DNA of 64,000 nt from Maritimibacter sp. DP1N21-5 (GTDB taxonomy: Bacteria > Pseudomonadota > Alphaproteobacteria > Rhodobacterales > Rhodobacteraceae), in contig NZ_JAHUZF010000002.1 of the NCBI RefSeq assembly GCF_019218295.1, positions 1 to 64,000 of the forward strand, given 5' to 3'. Under the pieces are notes generated by a model. That model ran no database searches. It worked only from the letters and a program-made list of their open reading frames with translations, and was not told where the DNA came from. Shown here one piece after another: positions 34,447 through 43,515 of this stretch. Position 1 is the first letter of the stretch. The number at the start of each line of letters is the position of its first letter. The position numbers and the translations under genes are program-made.

Positions 34447-36873
34447 TCAGACCTGCCAGCAGTCGAGCGAGTCGAGCCAGCAGGTGCCGACGAAGCCCTC
34501 GGACTTGAGCCCGACGCGCATCCGCGACGCGCCCGCAGGCACCGAGATGACCGCGCCCTTCTGATGGTAGCTTGCGACGGTCGAAACAGGCGTCGACACA
34601 CGGGTTTCGCTCACGATAACGTCCGAGGCATCGCGGAACTCGGCCCAGAGCGAGACGGCGCCCGCCGTGTGCGTTTCGACCATGACCATGCCACGCAGCA
34701 ATTGTTTGCGTCCGGGCGTCACGGGAAGGCTCTGGTAGAGGAGCGGGCTCGTCCCGTCGCCGTCGAACCGAAGAGCCGAAGCGCCCGTCTGTGCGGTGTC
34801 ACCGATGCCCAGACGCCAGCTTGGTGCCGGCTGGCTGCCAGAGAGCCCGGGCTCCGGAGCCGCCGCGAGGTAGAGTTTCGGCAGATCGAGCGCGATGATC
34901 GCATCGACGGGCACCCCAGCGGTGAAGGCCACACAGAACGATGCCTGGACCGCAGCCGTGGCCGGGTTGGCGATGGTCCGAGTGACCCGGCGAGTATGAT
35001 GGACCGGATCGGTCGGGCAGGGGTCGTTCACGGACTCCAGCCATTCCCCGCTCGCGCCACGTTCCACGACCGTGAGGTTAGGGATAACCCCCGTCGCCTT
35101 GAGTGCCTGCACGCCGCAAGAGAGCGTCCAACTCTGACCCTTGCGGGTCGGGATGGCTGCGGCGCCGTTGAAGTAATAGCCGAAGTCCCCGCCCGAGACC
35201 GGCGTCCCCGTGAAGGACAGGAGGAGCCTCGGACCTGACCGGTCGAAGTCGAGGTTCGTTGTGAAGTTCACACCCCCCGGCAGGCTGCCGCGCTGGGACC
35301 ATCCGGTCGGACGCGTGCCTGGCGTCCCGGCGACGGCACCTGCGAGACTGCTGTTCAAAGCCCCGGCGAAGGCCCGGTCTACGCTCCATCCGGCCAATCC
35401 CTCGTCGAAGCTCCCGTTCCGGATCAGCGATGTCGCTTTGCACAGGGCGGGCGTCATGTCGCCTTGCGCTTGGGGATCCACGTTGTCGAGCAGGACGGTG
35501 GGCTTGCCGGACAGGACCTTGACCAGCGCCGATGCGGGGTTGCCGAAGCGGTGCCAGGCAGTATCGCGCAGGGCAACCATCGCACGATCGCCCGAGACCT
35601 CGATGAACGTAGGACGTCCCTCGGGGCTTTCCGGCACCGGGCCAAAGGGGCCGCCGGTGACGACGGACCCGGTCAACAGGAACTTGGGACCCTCGTAACC
35701 GATGGTGTGCGCGACGCTCACCATCGGGTGGTCGTTGTTGTTCTCGAGATGGACGCCATGCCCTGCGAAAGCGCCAGATTGCAGGTCGACCAGACGGTCG
35801 CAGTAATCGAAGCTGACGCCATAGGCCTGAATGTCCGGGTTGGCTTCCTTCGGAACCCGGAGCGCGACGGCGGTGCCGGTCGTGTTGCGGCAGTCATGGA
35901 TGACTCCTCCGAACAGTGCGATATTCTCGCCCGCGTTGGTGACCGTATCGACGAGCATCCCCGCCGACCAACAGTTCGACACGGTGAAGTCCCGAAGCCG
36001 GTTGAGCCAGGTCTGGTTGCCCAGCGTGATCCCGTTGCGAAACCCCGTGACGGTGCAGCCCTCGAGCCCGAAATGTGCGGTGTGTCCGGCTGCCATGCCG
36101 TCGGGGCGCCCGATCTGTATGCCGTCGAGCATGCGGGCCTCGGACCCGGGGCCTTCCAGCCGGAGCCCGACGATCGGAAAATCCCCGTTGCGAAGCCAGG
36201 GTGCGTCGGGAACCAGCCGGATCGCGCATCCCGCGCTGTCGTCGATCCCCCGCGCGTCGAGCGTGGCGCCCCGGAAGTCCAGCGCGACCTTGCCCAGCTT
36301 GATGTCGAGGCGCTCCGTGAGAAGATACGTGGTTCCCGCCTCACCGACGATGGTTCCTCCGGTCGCCGCAAGCGCGGTGATGGCGCGCTCCATGACCGTA
36401 TTGAACCCCTCCCCGGCCACGATCCCGAAGGCTTCGAGCGGCACCCTGTCTCCCATGGCCTTCAGTCGCAGACCGCCGGGCGTTTCGATGTGGAAATCGG
36501 GATCATCCTGCGGCACCACCAGAAACACGGTGGCCCCTGCCGTGATGGCAGTGCCGGCAGGGAAGAAGCTCGCAGGGCGCGTGTCCGTCATCAGGCGGGC
36601 AAACGTGGGCAGGGGCGTCGTCGGATGCAGCCAGGCCTGAGCACCGGTGGCAGGCAGGTCCACGACACTGCCTGACAGGGGCGCGATCCCGTCCGTCGTC
36701 CGGATCACGAAGGTTCCCTCGTCACAGACCGCCACGTCGCCTTCGGTCCAGTCGGACCGGGCCTGCATCTCTGCGCGGGTCGCGAGATGCTGGACATGCC
36801 GGGCGCTCATGTCATCGAGCACCGATTTCAACTGATTTCCGGTCATGGGCAGGGCGGGGACGAGGACGGACAT
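34447..36873 (-). CDS. Tailspike-like right-handed beta-helix protein
   Basis: An 808-residue protein without signal peptide. Residues 1-165 are a non-repetitive head. Residues 165-440 form a pectate-lyase-like right-handed beta-helix (FNTVMERAITALAATGGTIV at its start, then repeated short strands such as GCTVTGFRNGITLGN). Residues 500-808 look like one or two beta-sandwich carbohydrate-binding modules (SLIRNGSFDEGLAGWSV). This order is that of phage tailspikes and of some polysaccharide lyases. A GGAG site supports the ATG at 36873 over that at 36885. It may bind or trim the polysaccharide made here, or be a spike for the GhsA-like base at 25100. Confidence 0.7.
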   Translation of the reverse strand: MSVLVPALPMTGNQLKSVLDDMSARHVQHLATRAEMQARSDWTEGDVAVCDEGTFVIRTTDGIAPLSGSVVDLPATGAQAWLHPTTPLPTFARLMTDTRPASFFPAGTAITAGATVFLVVPQDDPDFHIETPGGLRLKAMGDRVPLEAFGIVAGEGFNTVMERAITALAATGGTIVGEAGTTYLLTERLDIKLGKVALDFRGATLDARGIDDSAGCAIRLVPDAPWLRNGDFPIVGLRLEGPGSEARMLDGIQIGRPDGMAAGHTAHFGLEGCTVTGFRNGITLGNQTWLNRLRDFTVSNCWSAGMLVDTVTNAGENIALFGGVIHDCRNTTGTAVALRVPKEANPDIQAYGVSFDYCDRLVDLQSGAFAGHGVHLENNNDHPMVSVAHTIGYEGPKFLLTGSVVTGGPFGPVPESPEGRPTFIEVSGDRAMVALRDTAWHRFGNPASALVKVLSGKPTVLLDNVDPQAQGDMTPALCKATSLIRNGSFDEGLAGWSVDRAFAGALNSSLAGAVAGTPGTRPTGWSQRGSLPGGVNFTTNLDFDRSGPRLLLSFTGTPVSGGDFGYYFNGAAAIPTRKGQSWTLSCGVQALKATGVIPNLTVVERGASGEWLESVNDPCPTDPVHHTRRVTRTIANPATAAVQASFCVAFTAGVPVDAIIALDLPKLYLAAAPEPGLSGSQPAPSWRLGIGDTAQTGASALRFDGDGTSPLLYQSLPVTPGRKQLLRGMVMVETHTAGAVSLWAEFRDASDVIVSETRVSTPVSTVASYHQKGAVISVPAGASRMRVGLKSEGFVGTCWLDSLDCWQV

Positions 36874-37221
36874 CGGGGGCTCCATGGATTGCTGGCTGGC
36901 GACCGAACCGTGCTATTCACGCCCTAACCGATCTGAAATCGACCGCTCGCTCCGAGAAATTCACCGACCGGTGGGTCGGAAAAGACTTGATCGGCGCTTG
37001 CAAACATGCCCAACTGCGAGAACCGGGGCGGGAGGACGGCCCGGATCAAAATTAGGTGTTGCGTATAACCGTTATGCCTAATAACAATTTCCACACGCTT
37101 TGCCCCAGCTCTTGTTCACAGTGAAACCGAGGAAATTTCAGTGGAAACATGTGGCAATATATGGCAGAAGGCGATGAGATAGTGGCAATATAGTGCCACA
37201 TCTGGTCAAGGGAGGAGAATC
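36874..37221. promoter_or_regulatory. Promoter region of TRAP operon with two BoxR-like operators
   Basis: A 348-bp region between divergent genes. Two related sites lie just upstream of dctP: 37153-37166 (GGCAATATATGGCA) and 37183-37198 (TGGCAATATAGTGCCA, nearly palindromic). The second matches the sites upstream of boxC (48587-48600 and 48626-48640). A GGGAGGAG ribosome site (about 37209-37216) precedes dctP. Confidence 0.65.
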
Positions 37222-38280
37222 ATGACCAAACGCACGACCCTTATGGGTCTGGCCGCTGGCGCGGCTGTGATCGCGCTTACCGCCGGATCGGCTTTCGCTC
37301 AGGAAGTCACGCTCAAGCTGCACCAGTTCCTGCCTGCGCAGGCCAACGTGCCGAAAGACGTTCTCGACGTCTGGGCCGACAATGTCGAAAAAGATTCGGA
37401 AGGCCGGATCAAGGTCGAACGCTATGCCGCGATGGCGCTGGGCGGCACGCCGCCCGAGCTGATCGACCAGGCGATCGACGGGATCGCCGACGTGGTCTGG
37501 ACCGTCGTGGGCTATACCCCCGGCCGTTACCCGACCACCGAAGTGTTCGAGCTGCCTTTCATGGTCTCCGACGCCCGCGCGGCGTCCTGCGCCTATTCGA
37601 AGATGTTTGATACCCACATGAAGGACGGCGAGTTCTCTGACGTCCACATCATCGGTACCTGGGTCCATGGTCCCGGCATGTTCCACACCGCCGAGCCGGT
37701 GACGGTTCCCGCCGACCTCGAAGGCATGAAGATCCGCGGCGGCTCGCGCCTCGTGAACGACCTGCTCACCCGCGTCGGCGCCGAGCCGATCGGCATGCCG
37801 GTCCCGGCGGTTTCCGAAGCGCTCTCCAAGGGCGTGATCGACGGCACGACCATTCCGTGGGAAGTGACCTACGCGCTCAAGGTTCCGGAACTGGTGACCA
37901 ACCACACCGAGTTCGAAGGCCCCGCGCTTTACAACCTCACCTTCGTGCTCGCCATGAACAAGGGCGTCTACGAAGGCCTGTCCGACGAGAACAAGGCCGT
38001 GATCGACGCCAACTCCGGCCTCGAGTTCTCGGTCTTCGCCGGCGGCACCCAGGCCGACGCCGATGGCCCGGCTCGTCAGGTCGCCGTGGATCTTGGCAAC
38101 AACATCATCACCGTTTCGGAAGAAGATGCGAAAGCCGCCTGGGATCCGATCGTAAACCCGATCTACGAAGAGTGGGCCGGTTCCATGGAAAACGGCCAGG
38201 CCCTAATCGACGAAGCCCGGACGCTGATGGACGAATGCGCGGCCGACATGGCCAACATCGACACCTACGGCGCTCACTGA
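37222..38280 (+). CDS. dctP: TRAP transporter solute-binding subunit DctP
   Basis: A 352-residue periplasmic binding protein with a signal peptide (MTKRTTLMGLAAGAAVIAL, cleavage near SAFAQ) and DctP features such as the selectivity-region GTWVHGPGMFH and MKIRGGSRLVNDLL with its conserved Arg. It captures an organic acid for the DctQM permease. Shared operators with the box genes suggest benzoate or a phenylpropanoid as ligand. It is separated from dctQ by a strong hairpin. Confidence 0.9.
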   Translation: MTKRTTLMGLAAGAAVIALTAGSAFAQEVTLKLHQFLPAQANVPKDVLDVWADNVEKDSEGRIKVERYAAMALGGTPPELIDQAIDGIADVVWTVVGYTPGRYPTTEVFELPFMVSDARAASCAYSKMFDTHMKDGEFSDVHIIGTWVHGPGMFHTAEPVTVPADLEGMKIRGGSRLVNDLLTRVGAEPIGMPVPAVSEALSKGVIDGTTIPWEVTYALKVPELVTNHTEFEGPALYNLTFVLAMNKGVYEGLSDENKAVIDANSGLEFSVFAGGTQADADGPARQVAVDLGNNIITVSEEDAKAAWDPIVNPIYEEWAGSMENGQALIDEARTLMDECAADMANIDTYGAH

Positions 38281-38286
38281 ATCTTC

Positions 38287-38317
38287 GCGCGCGGCGGGAT
38301 CCCTGCCGCGCGCTTTT
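38287..38317 (+). terminator. Attenuating hairpin between dctP and dctQ
   Basis: GCGCGCGGC (38287-38295) pairs with GCCGCGCGC (38305-38313) and is followed by TTTT. Partial termination here would give more binding protein than permease, as is common in TRAP operons. Confidence 0.7.
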
Positions 38318-38345
38318 CTGATCTCTAGAAGACCAGAGTGACCCC

Positions 38346-38855
38346 ATGAACCACTTCTTTCTGACCCTGTCGCGTCTGCTGGCCATCGCGGGCGGGTTCG
38401 TTCTCAGCATCCTGATCCTGATCGTCGTGGTCTCGATCGTGGGCCGCGAAACCGGTCTGGGCGCGATCAAGGGCGACTACGAGCTGGTCGAGGCAGGCAT
38501 GGCCTTCGCCATCTTCGCCTTCCTGCCCTATGCCCATCTGACAGGCGCGCATGCCACCGTGGACATCTTCACCGACTGGCTCGGAGATCGGTCCCAACGC
38601 CTGCTCTCGGTCGTGATCGACGCGGTCTTCGCGGTCGTCCTCATCATCATCGCATGGAAACTCTACGACGGCATGCTGTCCAAGCTGTCGTCTGGCCAGA
38701 CCACGCTGCTTCTGCAATTCCCTGTCTGGTGGTCCTATGTGCCTGCGTCCATCGCGGCCGTGATCGGTGCCGTGGTCGGCCTCTGGCACGCCGGTGTGCG
38801 CGTAGCCGAGGCCGTGACGGGCAAGACGATCGCCGCCGAGGGGGGCGAAGCATGA
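38346..38855 (+). CDS. dctQ: TRAP transporter small permease DctQ
   Basis: A 169-residue membrane protein with four helices in the DctQ pattern (GGFVLSILILIVVVSIVGRE; EAGMAFAIFAFLPYAHLTGAH). It stabilises the large permease and helps dock the binding protein. Its stop overlaps the dctM start (ATGA). Confidence 0.9.
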   Translation: MNHFFLTLSRLLAIAGGFVLSILILIVVVSIVGRETGLGAIKGDYELVEAGMAFAIFAFLPYAHLTGAHATVDIFTDWLGDRSQRLLSVVIDAVFAVVLIIIAWKLYDGMLSKLSSGQTTLLLQFPVWWSYVPASIAAVIGAVVGLWHAGVRVAEAVTGKTIAAEGGEA

Positions 38856-40348
38856 CCAACATCGAAATCGGCCTCTGGTCGTTCCCGGCTCTCATGCTGC
38901 TCATCTTCTTGCGCGTGCCGATCGGGCTCGCCATGTTCCTCGCGGGCTTCGTGGGGCTGGGCGTCATCAACGGCGGTTTCGAGATCGCGCTCGCGCGACT
39001 GAAGACCGAAACCTTCACCACCTTCTCGTCCTATTCCCTGTCCATCGTGCCGATGTTCCTCCTGATGGGGCATTTCGCGACGCTGGGCGGCATGAGCCAG
39101 GCGCTTTTCAAGGCTGCCGAAAGCTGGATCGGACACAAGCGGGGCGGGGTCGCCATGGCCGCCATCGGCGCCTGCGCGGGCTTCGGCGCGATCTGCGGCT
39201 CGTCGCTCGCGACCGCCGCCACCATGGGGCGCGTCGCTCTTCCCGAATTGCGCAAATATGGCTATGCCGGCGGGTTTTCCACCGCGACGCTGGCCGCCGG
39301 CGGCACCCTTGGCATCCTCATCCCGCCCTCTGTCGTGCTGGTGATCTATGCCATCCTCGCCGAGCAGAACATCGCCAAACTTTTTGCCGCCGCGCTGATC
39401 CCCGGCCTCCTCGCGGCCTTCGGCTACATGATCGTGATCTCGATCTACGCACGCGTGAACCCGGAAAGCGCCGGTGTACGTGATCCGGTTCCGATGGCGG
39501 AGCGGTTCCGTGCGATGTTCGCGGTCTGGCCCGTGATCATCGTCTTCGGCGCCGTGGTCGGTGGCATCTACGGCGGGCTCTTCACCCCGACCGAAGGGGC
39601 TGCGGTCGGTGCGCTCGGGACCGGGATCATCGCCTTTTTCAACGGCGGTCTTACCGGACAATCGTTGATCGGCAGTTTCACGGCCACCGCCCGTTCGACG
39701 GCCATGATCTTCTTCATCGTGTTGGGCGCGGCCTTCTACAACGGCTTCCTCGCCGTCACCCAGGTGCCCCAGTCCATGGCGAACTGGGTCGGCGAACAGG
39801 ACTATTCGCCTTACACCGTGCTCTTCATCATCCTGGCCTTCTACCTCGTGCTGGGCTGCCTCATGGATTCGCTCTCCATGATCCTGCTCACCATCCCGAT
39901 CTTCTTCCCGATCATCTCGGTGCTCGATTTCGGCATGGTGGATTTCGTGACGATGCAACACGACATGATCCGCGAGGCAATCGCCTCCGGAGCCGCGCAG
40001 GGGGTCGCGCAGGATGTGATGGACCAGATCAACGCGCTCATGGCTGCAGGGCAGGAGGTGCCGCGGCAGCTCTCGGGCGAGCTTGGAGTTCGTCTGACGG
40101 AAGCGCGCGCCAATGCAGTCGGCATGGAGATGACCGCGATCTGGTTCGGCATCCTCGTGCTGATCGTGGTGGAAACCGGGCTGATTACGCCACCTGTTGG
40201 CATGATCCTCTTCATCATCAACGCGATGGACCGGCAGACGCCCATCGTCGAGACCTACAAGGCGGTGATGTATTTCATCACTTCGGACATCGTGCGCGTG
40301 GGGCTGCTCATCGCCTTCCCGACGATCACGCTGTTCCTCGTCAACTAG
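38852..40348 (+). CDS. dctM: TRAP transporter large permease DctM
   Basis: A 498-residue permease with about 12 membrane helices and typical DctM motifs (LRVPIGLAMFLAGFVGL; GSSLATAATMGRVALPEL; GTLGILIPPSVVLVIY; PTEGAAVGALG; GLITPPVGMILFIIN). It couples sodium entry to solute uptake. The four-base overlap with dctQ fixes the start at 38852. The long loop near residues 370-430 (carrying QHDMIREAI and AAGQEVPRQLS) is an insertion often seen in this subfamily. Confidence 0.92.
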   Translation: MTNIEIGLWSFPALMLLIFLRVPIGLAMFLAGFVGLGVINGGFEIALARLKTETFTTFSSYSLSIVPMFLLMGHFATLGGMSQALFKAAESWIGHKRGGVAMAAIGACAGFGAICGSSLATAATMGRVALPELRKYGYAGGFSTATLAAGGTLGILIPPSVVLVIYAILAEQNIAKLFAAALIPGLLAAFGYMIVISIYARVNPESAGVRDPVPMAERFRAMFAVWPVIIVFGAVVGGIYGGLFTPTEGAAVGALGTGIIAFFNGGLTGQSLIGSFTATARSTAMIFFIVLGAAFYNGFLAVTQVPQSMANWVGEQDYSPYTVLFIILAFYLVLGCLMDSLSMILLTIPIFFPIISVLDFGMVDFVTMQHDMIREAIASGAAQGVAQDVMDQINALMAAGQEVPRQLSGELGVRLTEARANAVGMEMTAIWFGILVLIVVETGLITPPVGMILFIINAMDRQTPIVETYKAVMYFITSDIVRVGLLIAFPTITLFLVN

Positions 40349-40358
40349 AAAGACACAG

Positions 40359-40386
40359 GCCCCGGCGTCCGGCGCCGGGGCTTCTT
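40359..40386 (+). terminator. Intrinsic terminator after dctM
   Basis: GCCCCGGCG (40359-40367) pairs with CGCCGGGGC (40373-40381), followed by TTCTT. It separates the TRAP operon from the phenylpropanoid genes. Confidence 0.7.
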
Positions 40387-40437
40387 GCCGCCCCGATGGG
40401 TATACGAGATAACAAATAGCGCGAAGGACCAAACGTC

Positions 40438-41208
40438 ATGGCCGAAGACATCATCAAGGTCGAAGTATCCGAGGACGGGGTAGCGACGGTCACCATGAAC
40501 CGCCCCGGCAAACGCAACGCCATGAACGACACGCTTCTTGCGGCGCTCGACGGTTTCTTCTCCAACCCGCCCGCGGGCGTGAAGGCTGTGGTGCTTACGG
40601 GGACCGAGGGACACTATTGCTCGGGCCTGGACCTCGCGGAACACACCCAGCGCGACGCCGAGGGCACCATGCGCCATTCACGGGGCTGGCACGTCGTGAT
40701 GGACAAAATTCAGTATGGCGGTCTTCCGGTGGTTTCGGCGATGTTCGGTGCGGTGATCGGCGGCGGGCTGGAACTCGCCACCTCGACGCATGTGCGCATC
40801 GCGGAGCCGTCGACGATCTTCCAGCTCCCCGAAGGCCGTCGCGGCATCTTCGTCGGTGGCGGCGCATCGGTGCGGGTGGGCCGCATCCTGGGTGCCGACC
40901 GCATGGTCGAGATGATGCTCACGGGGCGCAAGTATGGCGCGGATGAAGGGCTGGCGCTCGGACTCGCGCACTATTCCGTGGGCGAGGGAGAGGCTCTTGC
41001 CAAGGCGCAGGACCTCGCACGCAATATCGCCGGCAACGCGCCGCTGTCGAACTATATCATGATCCAGGCGCTCCAGCGGATCGAGGACATGTCGAAGGCT
41101 GACGGGCTGTTCACGGAAAGCCTCTGCGCCGCGCTGACCCAGACCTCGCCGGATGCGATGGAAGGGCTGTCGGCCTTCCTTCAAAAACGCGACCCCACCT
41201 TCCGGTGA
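40438..41208 (+). CDS. Enoyl-CoA hydratase/crotonase family enzyme
   Basis: A 256-residue crotonase with the oxyanion-hole segments CSGLDLAEH and FGAVIGGGLELA, and acidic residues in GGGLELA and QLPEGRRGIF at the usual catalytic positions. In this setting it probably hydrates cinnamoyl-type CoA esters, or cleaves the resulting hydroxyacyl-CoA as the p-hydroxycinnamoyl-CoA hydratase/lyases do; sequence alone cannot separate the two. Its stop overlaps the MarR gene start, so they are cotranscribed. Confidence 0.85.
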   Translation: MAEDIIKVEVSEDGVATVTMNRPGKRNAMNDTLLAALDGFFSNPPAGVKAVVLTGTEGHYCSGLDLAEHTQRDAEGTMRHSRGWHVVMDKIQYGGLPVVSAMFGAVIGGGLELATSTHVRIAEPSTIFQLPEGRRGIFVGGGASVRVGRILGADRMVEMMLTGRKYGADEGLALGLAHYSVGEGEALAKAQDLARNIAGNAPLSNYIMIQALQRIEDMSKADGLFTESLCAALTQTSPDAMEGLSAFLQKRDPTFR

Positions 41209-41681
41209 TGGCGATGAGGGAGGATGAGATCACAGCGCCGGCGACGATCACGGATGCAGCCCTGCGTCCCTTCGTGGGCTTCAACCTGAAGCGCGCGTGG
41301 AACGTGATCCACACCGATCTTGCTCAAACGCTGGAGCCGCTCGGGCTCCGAATGATCACGTTCTCCGCGCTCGTGCTGATCGGCGAGAATCCGGGTCTTA
41401 GCCAGGCTCAGTTGGCATCCGCGCTGTCGGTCGAACGCCCCAATCTTGTCGCCGTCACCGACGAGCTGTCGTCCAAAGGTCTGGTCAGCCGTGATCGGCT
41501 CCCATCCGACCGTCGTGCCTACGCGCTGCGGCTCACGACGGCTGGCGCGAGGCTTCTCGCCCAGGCGACCGAGGCCGTGCACGCACATGAAGCCCGGCTC
41601 TACGCCGGCGTCTCTGACGAGGATCGCCGCACAATGCTGGCAGCACTCGCCATGATCGAAACTGGAACAGGGAGGAGCTGA
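41208..41681 (+). CDS. MarR family regulator (CouR-like by context)
   Basis: A 157-residue MarR protein with winged-helix core (LSQAQLASALSVERPNLVAVTDEL) and the wing DRLPSDRRAYALRLT. The start ATG at 41208 forms TGATG with the hydratase stop; GTG at 41205 and ATG at 41214 are alternatives. A MarR gene between hydratase and CoA-ligase genes matches the p-coumarate (cou) arrangement, where the regulator senses the aryl-CoA product. The same role is inferred here. Confidence 0.85.
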   Translation: MAMREDEITAPATITDAALRPFVGFNLKRAWNVIHTDLAQTLEPLGLRMITFSALVLIGENPGLSQAQLASALSVERPNLVAVTDELSSKGLVSRDRLPSDRRAYALRLTTAGARLLAQATEAVHAHEARLYAGVSDEDRRTMLAALAMIETGTGRS

Positions 41682-41685
41682 TCCC

Positions 41686-43497
41686 ATGACCGCTACGAAA
41701 TACGCCCCCCACGACACACGCGTGGAAACCCGCGCCGACGGCGCCATGATCTACACGGCCGCGCAGCCGCTCGGACCCGTGGCCGATCGCACCGGCGACT
41801 GGCTCCATCGTTGGGCGGAAGAAGCCCCCGACCGCACATTCCTTGCCGAACGGCAGGGGGCCGGCTGGCGAGAAGTCAGCTACAAGGAGGCGCTCGAACA
41901 GGTGCGCACCATTGCGGCGGCCTTCCTTGACCGGGGCCTGAACGGCGACACGCCGGTGATCGTCATCTCAGGTAACGGCGTCGATCACGGGCTGATCGCG
42001 CTCGCGGGCCAATATGTCGGCGTGCCCGTCGTGCCCGTGGCCGAGCAATACGCGCTCATTCACGGGGCGCACGGCCGCCTGCGCCACGCGGTCGAGATGG
42101 TGAAGCCGCGCATGGCCTATACCGTCGATGCCGATCACTATGCCGAGGCGCTGGCCACCGACATCCTCGACGGGATCGAGGTCGTGGCCACAAACCCGGG
42201 CAAGAATACCGCCGTCACTCCCTTCTCTGACCTCCTGAAGGGCGGCAAGGCCGACGTGGACGCAGCCCATGCGGCGACCGGCCCGGATACGGTGGGCAAG
42301 ATCCTTCTGACGTCCGGTTCGACCTCCGCTCCCAAAGGCGTGCCGACGACAAACCGGATGATGTGCACGAACCAGGCACAGCTTCAGGCGGCGCTCCCCT
42401 TCTTGTCGGAGTATCCCCCGGTGCTCTGCGACTGGCTGCCGTGGAACCACGTCTTCGGCGGGTCGCACAACTTCAACCTCGCTCTTGCCAATGGCGGCAC
42501 GCTCTATATCGACGATGGCAAGCCGGTGCCCGCCCTGATCAAGCGGACCATCGAGAACATCAAGACGGTCTCGCCCACCATCTCCTTCAACGTGCCGGTG
42601 GGCTTTGCCGGTCTCGTCGACGCGATGCAGACCGACCTCGATCTGCGTAAGGCTTACTTCGAAAACGCTGACATGATCTTCTACGCGGGCGCCTCGCTGC
42701 CACAAAAGGTCTGGGAAGGGCTCGAGGACCTCGCCAAGGCCGAAATTGGTGAGGTGCCGCTGATGAACTCCTCCTGGGGACTAACGGAAACCGCGCCCGC
42801 CTGCCTTCTCCAGCACGAAAAGACCGACCGCTCCGGCATCGTGGGCGTGCCCATGCGGGGTGTCGAGGTCAAGCTCATCCCGGACGACGACATGCGCTGC
42901 GAAGTGCGCGTGCGCGGGCCAAACATCTTCACGGGCTATCTCGGCAACCCGGAAAAGACGGCCGAGGCCTTCGACGATGAGGGCTTTTTCATCACCGGCG
43001 ACGCGATGGTCTTTCTTGAAGCGAATGATCCGAACAAGGGCCTCCGCTTCGACGGTCGCCTGTCCGAGGATTTCAAGCTCCTGACCGGCACGTGGGTCCG
43101 CGCGGCGCAGCTTCGGCTCGACATGCTGGCCTGCATCGGGCCCATCGCGCAGGACATCGTCGTGACCGGCGCGGACAAGGGCGACATTGGCCTCATGATC
43201 TTCCCGAACCCCGCCGTGCTCTCGGCGCAGGGTTACAAAAATACGGAAACGAATGGCGCGCTCACAGACAGATCGCTTCTGTCCGACATAGAACGGCGAC
43301 TGGCCGAACGTGCGCGCGAGGGCTCCGGCTCCTCCACCCGTGTCGCCCGTGCCGTGGTGCTGGCCGAACCGCCATCGATGCCCGATGGCGAGATGACGGC
43401 CAAGGGCAACCTCAACTACCGCAAGGTGCTCGACCGTCGAAAGGCGATCCTCGACCGGCTCTATTCCGATAGCGATCCCGCCTGCATCAAGATCTGA
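41686..43497 (+). CDS. Feruloyl-CoA synthase-like aryl-CoA ligase
   Basis: A 603-residue ANL-family ligase closest in layout to feruloyl-CoA synthases. It has the P-loop ILLTSGSTSAPKGVPTTNRM, the family-specific LCDWLPWNHVFGGSHNFN, SSWGLTETAPACLL, and the adenylate motif RFDGRLSEDFKLLTGTWV. The usual C-terminal catalytic lysine region is NLNYRKVLDR. It activates ferulate, coumarate, cinnamate or a related side-chain acid to its CoA thioester at the expense of ATP. It is 4 bp from the MarR gene. Confidence 0.86.
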   Translation: MTATKYAPHDTRVETRADGAMIYTAAQPLGPVADRTGDWLHRWAEEAPDRTFLAERQGAGWREVSYKEALEQVRTIAAAFLDRGLNGDTPVIVISGNGVDHGLIALAGQYVGVPVVPVAEQYALIHGAHGRLRHAVEMVKPRMAYTVDADHYAEALATDILDGIEVVATNPGKNTAVTPFSDLLKGGKADVDAAHAATGPDTVGKILLTSGSTSAPKGVPTTNRMMCTNQAQLQAALPFLSEYPPVLCDWLPWNHVFGGSHNFNLALANGGTLYIDDGKPVPALIKRTIENIKTVSPTISFNVPVGFAGLVDAMQTDLDLRKAYFENADMIFYAGASLPQKVWEGLEDLAKAEIGEVPLMNSSWGLTETAPACLLQHEKTDRSGIVGVPMRGVEVKLIPDDDMRCEVRVRGPNIFTGYLGNPEKTAEAFDDEGFFITGDAMVFLEANDPNKGLRFDGRLSEDFKLLTGTWVRAAQLRLDMLACIGPIAQDIVVTGADKGDIGLMIFPNPAVLSAQGYKNTETNGALTDRSLLSDIERRLAERAREGSGSSTRVARAVVLAEPPSMPDGEMTAKGNLNYRKVLDRRKAILDRLYSDSDPACIKI

Positions 43498-43515
43498 AGC
43501 CCCTGGACGACTGAC

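Noticed and set aside
38735..40432. Minus-strand open frame of 565 codons opposite dctM
   Set aside because: Extremely His/Asp/Glu/Arg-rich antisense product typical of reading a membrane-protein gene backwards; DctM is unambiguous.
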